Below, piece after piece: positions 45,071 to 53,690 of a stretch of DNA of 64,000 nucleotides. Both the position numbers and the translations under genes were made by a program. Source of the DNA: Saccharothrix sp. ALI-22-I (GTDB taxonomy: Bacteria > Actinomycetota > Actinomycetes > Mycobacteriales > Pseudonocardiaceae). Under the pieces are notes generated by a model, which did no database searches, was not told the DNA's origin, and was given only the letters and a program-made list of their open reading frames with translations. Within the stretch, counting starts at the first letter, position 1. Each line of letters starts with the position of its first letter. The stretch spans positions 1-64,000 of the forward strand of contig NZ_MTQP01000057.1 in assembly GCF_001984175.1 (NCBI RefSeq), given 5' to 3'.

Positions 45071-46066
45071 GTGAGACTGCGCCGCAGCGACCCGTCCGGC
45101 CCCGGCTGGCACCGCCGTGCCCGCGGGCGGGGGTTCAGCTACACCGACGCCGAGGGCGCGCCGGTGGACGCCGAGGCGGTGGAGCGCATCAAAGCCCTGG
45201 TCATCCCGCCCGCGTGGCGCGACGTGTGGGTGTGCCCGTACTCGAACGGCCACATCCAGGCGGTGGGTACGGACGCGGCGGGGCGTCGCCAGTACCTGTA
45301 CCACGAGCGGTGGCGGCAGGACCGGGACGAGGAGAAGCACGACCGGGTGCTGGCGTTGGCGCCCGCGCTGCCCGCGTTCCGGGCGGAGGTGGCGCGCGAG
45401 TTGGGCGGGCGGGGGCGGTCGCGGGAACGGGTGCTCGCGGTGGCGTTGGCGGTGCTCGACCGGGGCGTGTTCCGGGTGGGTGGGGAGACGTACGCGGCGG
45501 ACAACGGGACGCACGGCGTGGCCACGCTGCTGTGCTCGCACGTGACCGTGCGCGGTTCCATTGTGGACTTCTGCTATCCGGCGAAGGGCGGTATCGAGTT
45601 CACCACGTCGGTGGAGGACGCGGCGGTGGCGCGGGCGGCGAAGTCGTTGCTGCGCGGGCGATCCGGTGAGGACCGGCTGCTGGCGGATGCCGGTGGGCAC
45701 CAGATCGGGTCGGATGATGTGAACGAGCGGTTCAAGGAGTTGGTGGGCGCGGAGTTCTCGGTGAAGGACCTGCGGACGTGGCACGCGACGGTGTTGGCCG
45801 CGGCGGCGTTCGCGCGCGAGGGGCGGCCGGAATCGCAGCGCGGGCGCAAGCGCGTGGAGGCCGTGGTGATGCGGGAAGTGGCCGAGCACTTGGGAAACAC
45901 GCCCGCGGTGGCGCGGAAGTCCTACGTCGATCCGAGGGTGGTGCGGCTGTTCCACGAGGGGGTGATGATCAAACCGAAGTCGGCCGATCGTGAGACAGTG
46001 GAACGCGCGGTCTTGCGGATGCTCCGGAAGTCCCGCAACACGCCCACCCGCAACACGATCGGGTGA
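45071..46066 (+). CDS. Type IB DNA topoisomerase (poxvirus-like)
   Basis: 331 aa, relaxes supercoils by single-strand nicking. N-terminal domain GFSYTDAEGAPVDAEAVERI with IPPAWRDVWVCPYSNGHIQA and GRRQYLYHERWR; catalytic core with Arg in DRGVFRVGGE region, Lys in the KGGIEF segment, KDLRTWHATVLAAAAFA (Arg/His) and the Tyr nucleophile in VARKSYVDPRVV (~residue 296). Length matches bacterial topoisomerase IB (~330). GTG 45071 gives MRLRRSDPSGPGW. Confidence 0.93.
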   Translation: MRLRRSDPSGPGWHRRARGRGFSYTDAEGAPVDAEAVERIKALVIPPAWRDVWVCPYSNGHIQAVGTDAAGRRQYLYHERWRQDRDEEKHDRVLALAPALPAFRAEVARELGGRGRSRERVLAVALAVLDRGVFRVGGETYAADNGTHGVATLLCSHVTVRGSIVDFCYPAKGGIEFTTSVEDAAVARAAKSLLRGRSGEDRLLADAGGHQIGSDDVNERFKELVGAEFSVKDLRTWHATVLAAAAFAREGRPESQRGRKRVEAVVMREVAEHLGNTPAVARKSYVDPRVVRLFHEGVMIKPKSADRETVERAVLRMLRKSRNTPTRNTIG

Positions 46067-46169
46067 TCATAACCCGACAACCTAAGGAAACGCTGTTATT
46101 TTACTTTTGAAACGTCGGTCAAAACCAAGAGGAGCCCCGAGGCCACCACCCCACGTCCACCGCCCACCA
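46067..46169. other. Intergenic, AT-rich segment
   Basis: After the topoisomerase gene comes a short AT-rich stretch (46075-46125) flanked by CCGAC/GTCGG, possibly a weak terminator, then C/A-rich sequence leading into a tandem repeat. No gene seen. Confidence 0.4.
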
Positions 46170-46386
46170 CCACCCCCTCGCGAAGCAGCCCAAGAACCCG
46201 CGAAGCCCGCCACTCACCCACTGAACAGCTCGCCCGCCTACTGAGCAGCTCGCTCACCGGTTGAGCAGCCCGCCCGCCCACTGACCAGCTCGCTCACCCG
46301 ATGACCAGCCCACCCGCCGGTTGAGCAGCCCACCGGCTGAGTAGCTCGCTCACCCGGGAAGCAGCCCACTCACGCGCGAAGCAGTG
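46170..46386 (-). repeat. 20-bp minisatellite containing stop-codon copies
   Basis: About ten degenerate 16-20 bp units, plus-strand forms GCTCACCGGTTGAGCAGCCC, GCTCACCCGATGACCAGCCC, GCTCACCCGGGAAGCAGCCC. The last unit, ACTCACGCGCGAAGCAGTGC, is the true end of the minus-strand Rv2629-type gene with its stop codon (46370-46372). Each unit therefore copies the last codons plus stop. Confidence 0.85.
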
Positions 46387-47293
46387 CCCCGACGTCCTCG
46401 TGCAGCCGGACCGCCCCGCCCACGAGCACGATCTCGGCCCCGCACTCCACCGCCCGCAACGGCAGCACCTCGTCTGCCCGGCCGCCGTCGACCTCGCGTG
46501 AGCCGACCAGGGTGTCGGTGAGCAGCAACGTCTCGACCCGGCCGGCCTTCAGTTCTCGCTCCACGGCCTCCAGGCCGTGCACCGCGCGTCCGGTGAGCCG
46601 GGTGGACTCGTCCCGGAACCGCTCGACCACCACGCGTCGCGCGTCCTGGTTCGCTCGGCCGGCCAGGTGCAGGACCGCGCGGTCGGGTGGTCCCTCCACC
46701 TCGACCACCAAGTGGTGGTAGCGGGTTGGCAGCGCTACGCGCAGGGACCGGCGGCCGGCCAGTGGGCCGGCGAGCACCAGTAGTGGCGCGCCTAGTCGGT
46801 CTACCAGTGCGGTGGCTTCCTCGGCGACGTCTGCCAGTTCCTCCGCGTCCAGTCGCCGGCCGGGTCGGCGTGCGCCTACTGATGCCACGGCTACTGGTCG
46901 GCCGGTGGGGTCTACGCCGCGCAGGTCTGCACCGTGCTCGCCGACTTGGACGACCACGTGCGGCAGCAGGGGTTCGGACAGCTCGATCAGTGGCAGGAAG
47001 TAGGGGAGTGGGCCGGTGCGTGCGGTGTAGCCGGTGGGGGGTACGGGGACGTACCGGTCCACCAGGACCTGTCCGCCGCCCACGATCAGGCTGCGGCCAG
47101 CTAGGCCGCGTGGTGTCACGCCGGAGGTGATCGCCCTGTGTGCCAAGGCCATTAGGTACGGGTCGGCCGCCATTGCCTGTAGTTGGTCGCGCATCGCCCG
47201 CCACCGCAGGTCCACGTGGTCGCCCACGTCGAGGAACACAGAGATGAAAGGGCCCTCGATGTCGACCAGGTTGTGCAGGCTCGCCGTGTGCAT
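46370..47293 (-). CDS. Rv2629-type (baeRF2) release-factor-like protein
   Basis: 307 aa. Fits the bacterial archaeo-eukaryotic release-factor family 2, including M. tuberculosis Rv2629: MHTASLHNLVDIEGPFISVF, VSVFLDV-like strand and RYHHLVVEVEGPPDRAVLHL, ESTRLTGRAVHGLEAVEREL, VETLLLTDTLVGSREVDGG. The C-terminal half is eRF1-domain-3-like. Rv2629 is linked to stress and ribosome hibernation in mycobacteria. The catalytic-type GGQ is not seen. ATG with GGGGAGG 5 nt upstream. Located near stress sigma-factor genes. Confidence 0.87.
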   Translation of the reverse strand: MHTASLHNLVDIEGPFISVFLDVGDHVDLRWRAMRDQLQAMAADPYLMALAHRAITSGVTPRGLAGRSLIVGGGQVLVDRYVPVPPTGYTARTGPLPYFLPLIELSEPLLPHVVVQVGEHGADLRGVDPTGRPVAVASVGARRPGRRLDAEELADVAEEATALVDRLGAPLLVLAGPLAGRRSLRVALPTRYHHLVVEVEGPPDRAVLHLAGRANQDARRVVVERFRDESTRLTGRAVHGLEAVERELKAGRVETLLLTDTLVGSREVDGGRADEVLPLRAVECGAEIVLVGGAVRLHEDVGALLRA

Positions 47294-47491
47294 CGATCCT
47301 CCCCGCTCGGGTCACTGGGGAGATACCCGAAAGGGGAGTGGTGCAACCGCCTTCACCTCGGTGACAGTGCGTCGGCGTGGCGGGAAACGCGGCAGGGGAA
47401 GTGGTAGGGGAGTGGCTGGGGAGTGGCTGAGAAGTGCTTTGGTGCGATATCGGGGAAGTGCTCGATGAGGTCGGAAGGGGGGCGGTGCAAC
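47294..47491. other. Upstream region of the Rv2629-type gene
   Basis: No gene. Contains the minus-strand ribosome site GGGGAGG for the Rv2629-type gene and, on the plus strand, direct repeats of GGGGAGTGGCT around 47406-47430. Confidence 0.5.
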
Positions 47492-47570
47492 GCTGAGGGG
47501 GTGGTGTGGCAGGGCTGAGGGGGTGTGGTGTGGGAGGGCTGAGGGGGTGGTGTGGGAGGAAGGCTGGTCA
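47492..47570 (-). repeat. 24-bp tandem repeat at the DUF4383 stop codon
   Basis: Three copies of GCTGAGGGGGTGGTGTGG plus variable 3-8 bp ends (plus-strand reading) run up to TCA (47568-47570), the stop codon of the minus-strand gene. Confidence 0.8.
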
Positions 47571-48032
47571 GCGGGAGCCGGCGCGGCGGGCTTGCTGTTC
47601 GCACCACGCGCAGCTCTCGGCCACCGCGACGGACGCGAAGCCGACCAGCAGGTGCACCACGTTGCCCACGATGCCGGCGTCCATCGCGCTGCCGGCCTCA
47701 CCCACGCCGAACGCGAAAACGATCAGGAACACCACGCCCATCAACGTCGCCACGAGCCGGGCCACGCGGGTGCGCACCGCGGCCGCGCCGATCACCAACC
47801 CGGTCACCACGTGCAGCACCCCCAACGGCGTCTCGCTGCGCGCGAAGTCGGCCAACCCCCACAGCACCAGCATCGTCCCCAGGAGCAGGGCCGTCCGCTG
47901 CGGCCACGCGAGTCCCGTCAGGCTTGTCACCACCGCGACCACCTCTTCGCCTCGCCGGATGACCGTCCGGTCACCGTCCGCCAACCGTCCGCCAACCGTC
48001 ACTGAGCGCTCGTTACGAGTGCTGCTCATCAT
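47568..48032 (-). CDS. DUF4383 membrane protein
   Basis: 154 aa with four predicted transmembrane helices: RTALLLGTMLVLWGLADFAR, LGVLHVVTGLVIGAAAVRT, LVATLMGVVFLIVFAFGVGE, VGNVVHLLVGFASVAVAES. The HVVTG and NVVHLLVG motifs are those of DUF4383 proteins, of unknown function and common in actinobacteria. A ~45-residue basic N-terminal extension precedes helix 1. Its start overlaps the sigma-factor gene by 20 bp, so it belongs to the sigma operon. Confidence 0.85.
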   Translation of the reverse strand: MMSSTRNERSVTVGGRLADGDRTVIRRGEEVVAVVTSLTGLAWPQRTALLLGTMLVLWGLADFARSETPLGVLHVVTGLVIGAAAVRTRVARLVATLMGVVFLIVFAFGVGEAGSAMDAGIVGNVVHLLVGFASVAVAESCAWCEQQARRAGSR

Positions 48033-48768
48033 CGAGCAGAGACCGCAAACGGGCCAGAGATCGGCTCAGCAATCGTGAGACGTGCATCTGCGACACGCCG
48101 ACCGAGTCCGCGATCTGGCTCTGCGTCATGTTCCGGAAGAACCGCAGCACGACGATCCGTCTTTCCCGCTTGGGCAGCCCGCGGAGCATCGGGTCCAACG
48201 CGTGGTGCAGTTCGACGACCTCCAACGCCGGGTCGTCGCTGATCAGCCGGTCGGCGTGGTTGAGCTCGTCGCTGATGGCCTGCTCGTCCAACGACAGCAG
48301 GTGGTACGCCGAGGTCGCGTGCAGCCCCTCGTACACCTCGTCCACCCCGATGCCGAGGTGCCGGGCGACCTCGCTGGGCGTGGGCGTGCGGCCGGTGTGC
48401 CGGGACAGCTCCACCCGGGCGGTGTCGATGGCGACGCACAGTTCCTTCAGCCGGCGCGGCACGCGCACCGCCCAGCCCTGGTCGCGCAGGTACCGCCGGA
48501 CCTCGCCGGTGATGGTCGGCACCGCGAACGCGAGGAAGTCGATACCGCGGGTGACGTCGAACCGGTCCACCGCGTTGATCAGCCCGACCGCCGCGACCTG
48601 CCGCAGGTCCTCGACCGACTCGCCGCGTTCGGCGAACCGGTCGGCGATGTGCCTGGCCATGGGCAGGTGCTCGGTCACCAGGCGGTCCCGCAGCGCCTGG
48701 TACCGCGCACCGTCCCGTTCGGCCTCCGCCAGCTCGTGGAACAACGGCTGGTAGTCCACCGCGTTCAT
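48013..48768 (-). CDS. SigB/SigF-family stress sigma factor
   Basis: 251 aa with regions 2, 3 and 4, not ECF. Region 2: LPMARHIADRFAERGESVED, LRQVAAVGLINAVDRFDVTR, FLAFAVPTITGEVRRYLRDQ. Region 3: RVPRRLKELCVAIDTARVEL. Region 4: LPKRERRIVVLRFFRNMTQ and QIADSVGVSQMHVSRLLSRS. This is the SigB/F/G group controlled by RsbW-type kinases. ATG 48768 overlaps the stop of the RsbW-like gene (ATGA), so both are coupled; GTG 48777 is an alternative. Confidence 0.94.
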   Translation of the reverse strand: MNAVDYQPLFHELAEAERDGARYQALRDRLVTEHLPMARHIADRFAERGESVEDLRQVAAVGLINAVDRFDVTRGIDFLAFAVPTITGEVRRYLRDQGWAVRVPRRLKELCVAIDTARVELSRHTGRTPTPSEVARHLGIGVDEVYEGLHATSAYHLLSLDEQAISDELNHADRLISDDPALEVVELHHALDPMLRGLPKRERRIVVLRFFRNMTQSQIADSVGVSQMHVSRLLSRSLARLRSLLDDEQHS

Positions 48769-49127
48769 GCCCGACACCTCAGCTCGACCCGCAACCGGCC
48801 CTCCCCGTCAACCCAGGTGGCCACCGCGTCGGTCACGGAGCTGACGACCCTCCAGTACAACGAGTCATGATCGGGGACGGTGACGGCCGATGACCGGACC
48901 TCCGCACGGAAGAGCACGGAATCACCTTCCCGGGCGAACCTGCACCGCAATTCGGCGGACGGTTCCAGCGACCGGGCGATGAGCGCGGTGCACGCCTCGT
49001 CGACCGCGATGACCAGGTCGATCGCCAGCTCGGGCGTGGACCGGCCGATCACCCCCGCGACCGCGCGGACGGTGGAGAGGTGGTCCGGCCTCGCCGCCAC
49101 CCTGAGCTCCACCTCCGAGCCGTCCAT
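48765..49127 (-). CDS. RsbW-like anti-sigma factor
   Basis: 120 aa GHKL-fold protein: ELRVAARPDHLSTVRAVAGV, ELAIDLVIAVDEACTALIAR and a short C-terminal half. RsbW kinases carry an Asn in the N-box (DEACxN); here the position is Leu (DEACTALI), and the G1 box is reduced, so ATP binding or kinase activity may be lost although sigma binding can remain. Encoded directly upstream of the SigB/F-type sigma factor and translationally coupled to it. ATG 49127. Confidence 0.82.
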   Translation of the reverse strand: MDGSEVELRVAARPDHLSTVRAVAGVIGRSTPELAIDLVIAVDEACTALIARSLEPSAELRCRFAREGDSVLFRAEVRSSAVTVPDHDSLYWRVVSSVTDAVATWVDGEGRLRVELRCRA

Positions 49128-49172
49128 CAGTGGCGAACGCTCCTCACACACCTCGTCGTCGTCGCCGCGGGC

Positions 49173-49178
49173 ATACCC
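49173..49178 (-). promoter_or_regulatory. Possible stress-sigma -10 element
   Basis: On the minus strand GGGTAT (49178-49173) lies 46 bp before the RsbW-like gene. It matches the -10 consensus GGGTAT of SigB/F-type factors; a GTTT-type -35 is not clear. Suggests autoregulation of the sigma operon. Confidence 0.35.
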
Positions 49179-49337
49179 GCGAACCCCGCCGGCTACACCC
49201 GTCCACACAGGACTGAGCAACAGAATCGTGAAAGCCGAACATGCCGTGCGTGTGTTCATCACGGTTTGCGAACGGTGGTAGGTAACCGTGTGATCGGAGT
49301 CATACTGATCGCCTCCCCGACCCCAACGGAGGCGCCG

Positions 49338-50123
49338 GTGCTCGAGGCGAACAACCTTGAGGTGGTCTACGACGACGTGATGTTGGTGCTCCGCGGCGTG
49401 AGCCTGAGGGTTCCCGAGGGGCGGATCGTCGCCCTGCTGGGAGCGAACGGCGCGGGCAAGACGACCCTGCTGCGAGCGCTGTCCGGCCTGCTCGACGTGC
49501 ACGACGGCAAGATCACCCGCGGCCGGATCACCTTGGACGGCACGCCGATCCACCGCTCGTCGCCGACGCGCATCGCCTCCCTCGGCGTGAAGCAGGCGCT
49601 GGAGGGCAGGCGCATCCTGGCCGAGCTGTCGGTCGAGGAGAACCTGCGCATCGGCGGGCACAGCAGGCCGCGCGGCATCAAGCAGAACCTGGAACGGATG
49701 TACGAGTTGTTCCCCCGGTTGCGGGAACGGCGGCGGCAGAGCGCCGGGTACCTGTCCGGCGGCGAGCAGCAGATGCTGTCCATCGGCCGGGCGCTCATGT
49801 CCGAGCCGCGCTACCTGCTGCTGGACGAGCCGAGCCTGGGCCTCGCACCGCTCATGGTGCAGCAGATCCGCGACTTGATCGTGAAGATCAACGCTGCGGG
49901 CACGACCGTGCTGCTGGTCGAGCAGAACGCGACCATGGCGCTGTCCATCGCCGACCACGGCTACGTGCTGGAGACCGGCAAGGTCGTGATGGACAAGCCG
50001 GCCGCCGCGCTGCTGGCCGACGAGGACGTGCGCGAGTTCTACCTGGGCCTGCGCGGTGAGGCCACCGCGCAGTCGTTCCGCGACGTGAAGCACTACAAGC
50101 GGCGGAAGCGGTGGTTGTCGTGA
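49338..50123 (+). CDS. livF: Branched-chain-type ABC transporter ATPase (LivF)
   Basis: 261 aa. Walker A LLGANGAGKTTLLRALSGLL (~residues 36-55), Q-loop GVKQALEGRRILAELSVEEN, signature YLSGGEQQMLSIGRAL, Walker B YLLLDEPSLGLAP, H-loop LLVEQNATMALSIADHGYVL. The GRRIL/SVEENL and VEQNA features are LivF-type. GTG 49338 has GGAGG 5 nt upstream; GTG 49290 is an alternative. First gene of a six-gene chain with livG, acyl-CoA synthetase, livH, livM and binding protein; overlaps livG by 4 nt. Confidence 0.92.
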   Translation: MLEANNLEVVYDDVMLVLRGVSLRVPEGRIVALLGANGAGKTTLLRALSGLLDVHDGKITRGRITLDGTPIHRSSPTRIASLGVKQALEGRRILAELSVEENLRIGGHSRPRGIKQNLERMYELFPRLRERRRQSAGYLSGGEQQMLSIGRALMSEPRYLLLDEPSLGLAPLMVQQIRDLIVKINAAGTTVLLVEQNATMALSIADHGYVLETGKVVMDKPAAALLADEDVREFYLGLRGEATAQSFRDVKHYKRRKRWLS

Positions 50124-50956
50124 GCCTCCCCGGCCCTGGGAACCCCGACCCTGGGAACCCCGACCCTGGGAACAACGTGCTGGAAGTCGAGGACGTGACG
50201 TTGGCGTTCGACGGCGTCACCGCCGTGGACGGCGTGTCGTTCCACGTCGCCGCGGGCGAGCTGTTCGCCATCATCGGGCCCAACGGCGCGGGTAAGACGT
50301 CGATCTTCAACGTGCTGTCCGGCGTCTACCGGCCGCAGTCCGGCTCGGTCCGGTTCCTGGGTCAGGACGTGCTGGGCAAGCGCCCGCACAAGATCGCCGC
50401 CATGGGCGTCGCCCGGACGTTCCAGAACATCGAGCTGTTCGCGCACCTCACCGTGGTCGAGAACCTGATGTTGGGGCGGCACAACCACATGCGCTACGGC
50501 GCGCTGGCCGCGTTCGCGTGGGTCGGCCGGGCCCGGCGCGAGGAGTTGGCCAACCGGGCGGCGGTGGAGGAGGTCGTCGACTTCCTCGAACTGGAGCAGT
50601 GGCGGCGCCTGCCGGTGGGCCTGCTGCCGTACGGGGTGCAGAAGCGGGTGGAGTTGGGGCGTGCGTTGGCGATGGAGCCGAAGGTGCTGCTGCTGGACGA
50701 GCCGGTCGCGGGCATGAACGTCGAAGAGACCGAGGACATGGCGCGGTTCGTGCTCGACGTCCGCGACGAACTCGGCATCGCGATGGTGATGGTGGAGCAC
50801 GACATGGGCCTGGTGATGGACCTCGCGGACCGGGTGATGGTGCTCGACTTCGGCAAGCCGATCCGCACCGGCACGCCCGCCGAGGTGCAGCAGGACCCGG
50901 ACGTCGTGCGCGCCTACCTGGGTGAACAGCACCAGACCGTGGGAGGCTCCGCGTGA
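50120..50956 (+). CDS. livG: Branched-chain-type ABC transporter ATPase (LivG)
   Basis: 278 aa. Walker A IIGPNGAGKTSIFNVLSGVY, Q-loop ARTFQNIELFAHLTVVENLM, signature region LLPYGVQKRVELGRALAMEP (LPYG replaces LSGG, as usual in LivG), Walker B VLLLDEPVAGMN and H-loop MVEHDMGLVMDLADRV. The first ~15 residues come from a 14-bp tandem repeat (PGNPDPGNPDPGN), unusual for LivG. GTG start overlaps livF; stop overlaps the acyl-CoA synthetase gene. Confidence 0.92.
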   Translation: MSLPGPGNPDPGNPDPGNNVLEVEDVTLAFDGVTAVDGVSFHVAAGELFAIIGPNGAGKTSIFNVLSGVYRPQSGSVRFLGQDVLGKRPHKIAAMGVARTFQNIELFAHLTVVENLMLGRHNHMRYGALAAFAWVGRARREELANRAAVEEVVDFLELEQWRRLPVGLLPYGVQKRVELGRALAMEPKVLLLDEPVAGMNVEETEDMARFVLDVRDELGIAMVMVEHDMGLVMDLADRVMVLDFGKPIRTGTPAEVQQDPDVVRAYLGEQHQTVGGSA

Positions 50957-52806
50957 CCACCCTGACCACGACCGGGCTCACCACCATCGTCACCCGCGTC
51001 CGGGACCGGGCGGCGGCCACGCCGGACGCGGTGGCGTTGCGCGCCAAGGACTTCGGTATCTGGCAGGAGGTCACCTGGGCGCAGTACTGGGCGCAGGCCG
51101 AACTCGTCGGGCACGCCCTGCTGGCGCTCGGGATCGACGTCGGTGACCGGGTCGCGATCCACTCGGAGAACCGCCGCGAATGGCTGTACGCCGACATCGG
51201 CACGGTGGCCGTGCGCGCGATCACCGTGGGCCTGTACCCGACGAATCCGGCCAGCGAGGTCGCCTACCTGCTGTCGCACTCCGGCGCCCGCGTGCTCATC
51301 GCCGAGGACCAGGAGCAGGTGGACAAGGCACTGGCCGTGCTGGACGCCCTGCCCGACCTGGAGCGGATCGTCTACCTGGAGCCGCGCGGCATCCGGCACC
51401 GCTACGACAACCCCAAGCTGATGGCCTGGGACGACTTCCTGGCCCTGGGCGCGGAACACCGGGACGCACACCCGGACGCGGTGGAGCGCCGGATGCGCGA
51501 GGTCGAGCCGGACGACGTGATGACGTTGATCTACACCTCCGGCACCACCGGGCCGCCCAAGGGCGCGATGCTGACCGTGGCCAACGTCGAGTTCGCCATC
51601 GAGGCGCTGGTGGAGGGCGGTGGGTTCACCTCTCCGCCGCCGTCGCCGAAGGACGTCATGCTCTCCTACCTGCCGCTGTGCCACGTCGCCGAACGCATCT
51701 TCACCACGTGGTTCAGCGCGTCGGCGGGCGTGCAGGTGCACTTCGCCGAGTCCATCGAGACCGTGCAGGCGAACCTGCGCGAGGTGCAGCCGACGATCCT
51801 GTTCGGCGTGCCGCGCATCTGGGAGAAGGTGTTGGCCGCCATCACGATCAGCGCGTCCAGCGCCACCTGGGTCAAGCGCGTGACGACCAGGTTCTGGCTG
51901 GGCGTGGCCGACGGGCTCGGCGCGCAGCTGGTGCGCCACGGCGGCCGGCACACGTTCGCCACCCGGCTGAAGTACGGCGTGGGCTGGCTGTTCTGCTTCC
52001 GCGCGTTGAAGGCGCGGATCGGGATGCGGCACGTGCGCTACGCCGCGTCGGGCGCCGCGCCCATCTCGCCCGAGGTGCTGCGGTTCTTCATGGGCATCGG
52101 CGTGCCGATGCACGAGGTGTACGGGATGACCGAGAACAGCGCCATCGCCACCGGCAACCGGCCCGGCCGGGTGAAGGTCGGCACGGTCGGCGAGCCGCAC
52201 CCCGGCGTGGAACTGCGGATCGCCGAGGACGGCGAGATCCAGACCCGGCACGCGGGCGTGTTCGCGGGCTACTGGCGCGACGAGGACGCCACCCGGCGGG
52301 CGATGACCCCGGACGGGTGGCTGCGCACCGGTGACGTCGGCGAGTGGGTGGACGGCACGCACGTGCGGATCACCGACCGGATGAAGGACATCATCATCAC
52401 CGCGGGCGGCAAGAACGTGGCGCCGTCGGAGATCGAGAACGCGCTGAAGACCTCGCCGTACATCAAGGAAGCCATCGTGGTCGGCGACCAGCGCCCGTAC
52501 CTGGTGGCGTTGATCGGCATCGAGTACGACACCGTCGGCCACTGGGCCAGGCAGCGCCGGCTCTCCTACACCACCTACCGCGACCTGGCGGAGAAGGACG
52601 AGGTGCGCGAGTTGGTGCAGGGCATCGTGAACGGGGTCAACGAGCGGTTCGCCACCGTGGAGCAGGTCAAGAAGTTCCGGATGCTGCCCAAGGAACTCGA
52701 CCACGAGGACGGCGAGCTGACCGCGACGCAGAAGGTGAAGCGGTCCGCGCTGGCCAAGGTGTTCGGTGAACTCGTGGAGGACATGTACCTCGGGGGGCGC
52801 GGATGA
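50953..52806 (+). CDS. Long-chain acyl-CoA synthetase (FadD15-like)
   Basis: 617 aa AMP-forming ligase. AMP-binding P-loop motif LIYTSGTTGPPKGAMLTVAN (~residues 191-210), YGMTENSAIATGN (A5), WLRTGDVGEWVDGTHVRITD (A7), RMKDIIITAGGKNVAPSEIE (A8) and catalytic Lys near the end in TATQKVKRSAL. Membership in the FadD15/long-chain group is judged from the overall pattern (FAESIETVQANLREVQPTIL). It lies inside a liv-type transport operon with 4-nt overlaps on both sides, so the imported compound is probably a carboxylic acid that is activated to its CoA ester (inference). Confidence 0.92.
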   Translation: MTTLTTTGLTTIVTRVRDRAAATPDAVALRAKDFGIWQEVTWAQYWAQAELVGHALLALGIDVGDRVAIHSENRREWLYADIGTVAVRAITVGLYPTNPASEVAYLLSHSGARVLIAEDQEQVDKALAVLDALPDLERIVYLEPRGIRHRYDNPKLMAWDDFLALGAEHRDAHPDAVERRMREVEPDDVMTLIYTSGTTGPPKGAMLTVANVEFAIEALVEGGGFTSPPPSPKDVMLSYLPLCHVAERIFTTWFSASAGVQVHFAESIETVQANLREVQPTILFGVPRIWEKVLAAITISASSATWVKRVTTRFWLGVADGLGAQLVRHGGRHTFATRLKYGVGWLFCFRALKARIGMRHVRYAASGAAPISPEVLRFFMGIGVPMHEVYGMTENSAIATGNRPGRVKVGTVGEPHPGVELRIAEDGEIQTRHAGVFAGYWRDEDATRRAMTPDGWLRTGDVGEWVDGTHVRITDRMKDIIITAGGKNVAPSEIENALKTSPYIKEAIVVGDQRPYLVALIGIEYDTVGHWARQRRLSYTTYRDLAEKDEVRELVQGIVNGVNERFATVEQVKKFRMLPKELDHEDGELTATQKVKRSALAKVFGELVEDMYLGGRG

Positions 52807-53690
52807 CCGAGTTCCTGCAATCGCTGATCCGGGGTCTGGGGTCCGGTTCGATCTACGCGCTGCTGGCGCTGGGTTTCGTGATCATCTACAAGTCGACGCG
52901 GGTGATCAGCTTCGCCCAGCCGGCGTTCATGCTCGCGGGCGCGGTGCTGGTCAGCTACCTGGCCGCGGAGGTCGGGTTCTTCGTGGCCGTGCCGGTGGCG
53001 GCGGTGCTGATCGCGGTGCTGGCGCTGGGCGTGGAGCGGACCGTGCTGCGGCCGATGATCGGCAAGCCGGTGTTCGTGGTCGCGATCATCACCATCGGCG
53101 TGGACGTGGTGGTGCGGGTGGTGACCAACGCGTTCATCGGGCTGGACGTGCGCCAGGTCGGTGACCCGTGGGGGCTGTCCACGGTGGTGCTGCTCGGCGT
53201 CGAGGTGCAGCAGCGGTACCTGGTGATGTTCGGGACGACGGTGGCCGTGGTCGCGGTGCTGTTCTCGTTCTTCCGGTTCTCCCGGGTCGGGCTGGCCATG
53301 CGCGCGGTCGCCTACGACCAGGAGGTCGCGCTGGCGCAGGGCATCTCGGTCGGCTCGGTGTTCGCGCTGTCGTGGGCGATCGCGGGCGGGCTGGCGGCGT
53401 TGGCCGGGGTGTTCGTGGCCACCGGCGCCGGTGTCGACCAGCAGCTGTGGGTGATCGCGCTGAAGGCGTTGCCCGCGATCATCCTCGGCGGGCTGGACTC
53501 GCTGGGCGGCGCGGTCGTCGGCGGGCTGGCGGTGGGGGTCGTGGAATCGCTGGTCGGCACCTACCAGGGTGACGTCGCGCCGTGGCTCGGGCCGAACTTC
53601 GCGCTGGTCGCGCCGTACGTGCTGATGCTGGTCGTGCTGCTCGTGCGGCCTTATGGGCTGTTCGGCAGCAAGGAGGTGGAGAGGCTTTGA
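52803..53690 (+). CDS. livH: Branched-chain-type ABC permease (LivH)
   Basis: 295 aa, about eight predicted transmembrane helices. LivH signature: GLGSGSIYALLALGFVIIYK, ISFAQPAFMLAGAV, RVGLAMRAVAYDQEVALAQG and ALPAIILGGLDSLGGAVVGG. ATG overlaps the synthetase stop. Forms the membrane channel with LivM. Confidence 0.92.
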   Translation: MTEFLQSLIRGLGSGSIYALLALGFVIIYKSTRVISFAQPAFMLAGAVLVSYLAAEVGFFVAVPVAAVLIAVLALGVERTVLRPMIGKPVFVVAIITIGVDVVVRVVTNAFIGLDVRQVGDPWGLSTVVLLGVEVQQRYLVMFGTTVAVVAVLFSFFRFSRVGLAMRAVAYDQEVALAQGISVGSVFALSWAIAGGLAALAGVFVATGAGVDQQLWVIALKALPAIILGGLDSLGGAVVGGLAVGVVESLVGTYQGDVAPWLGPNFALVAPYVLMLVVLLVRPYGLFGSKEVERL

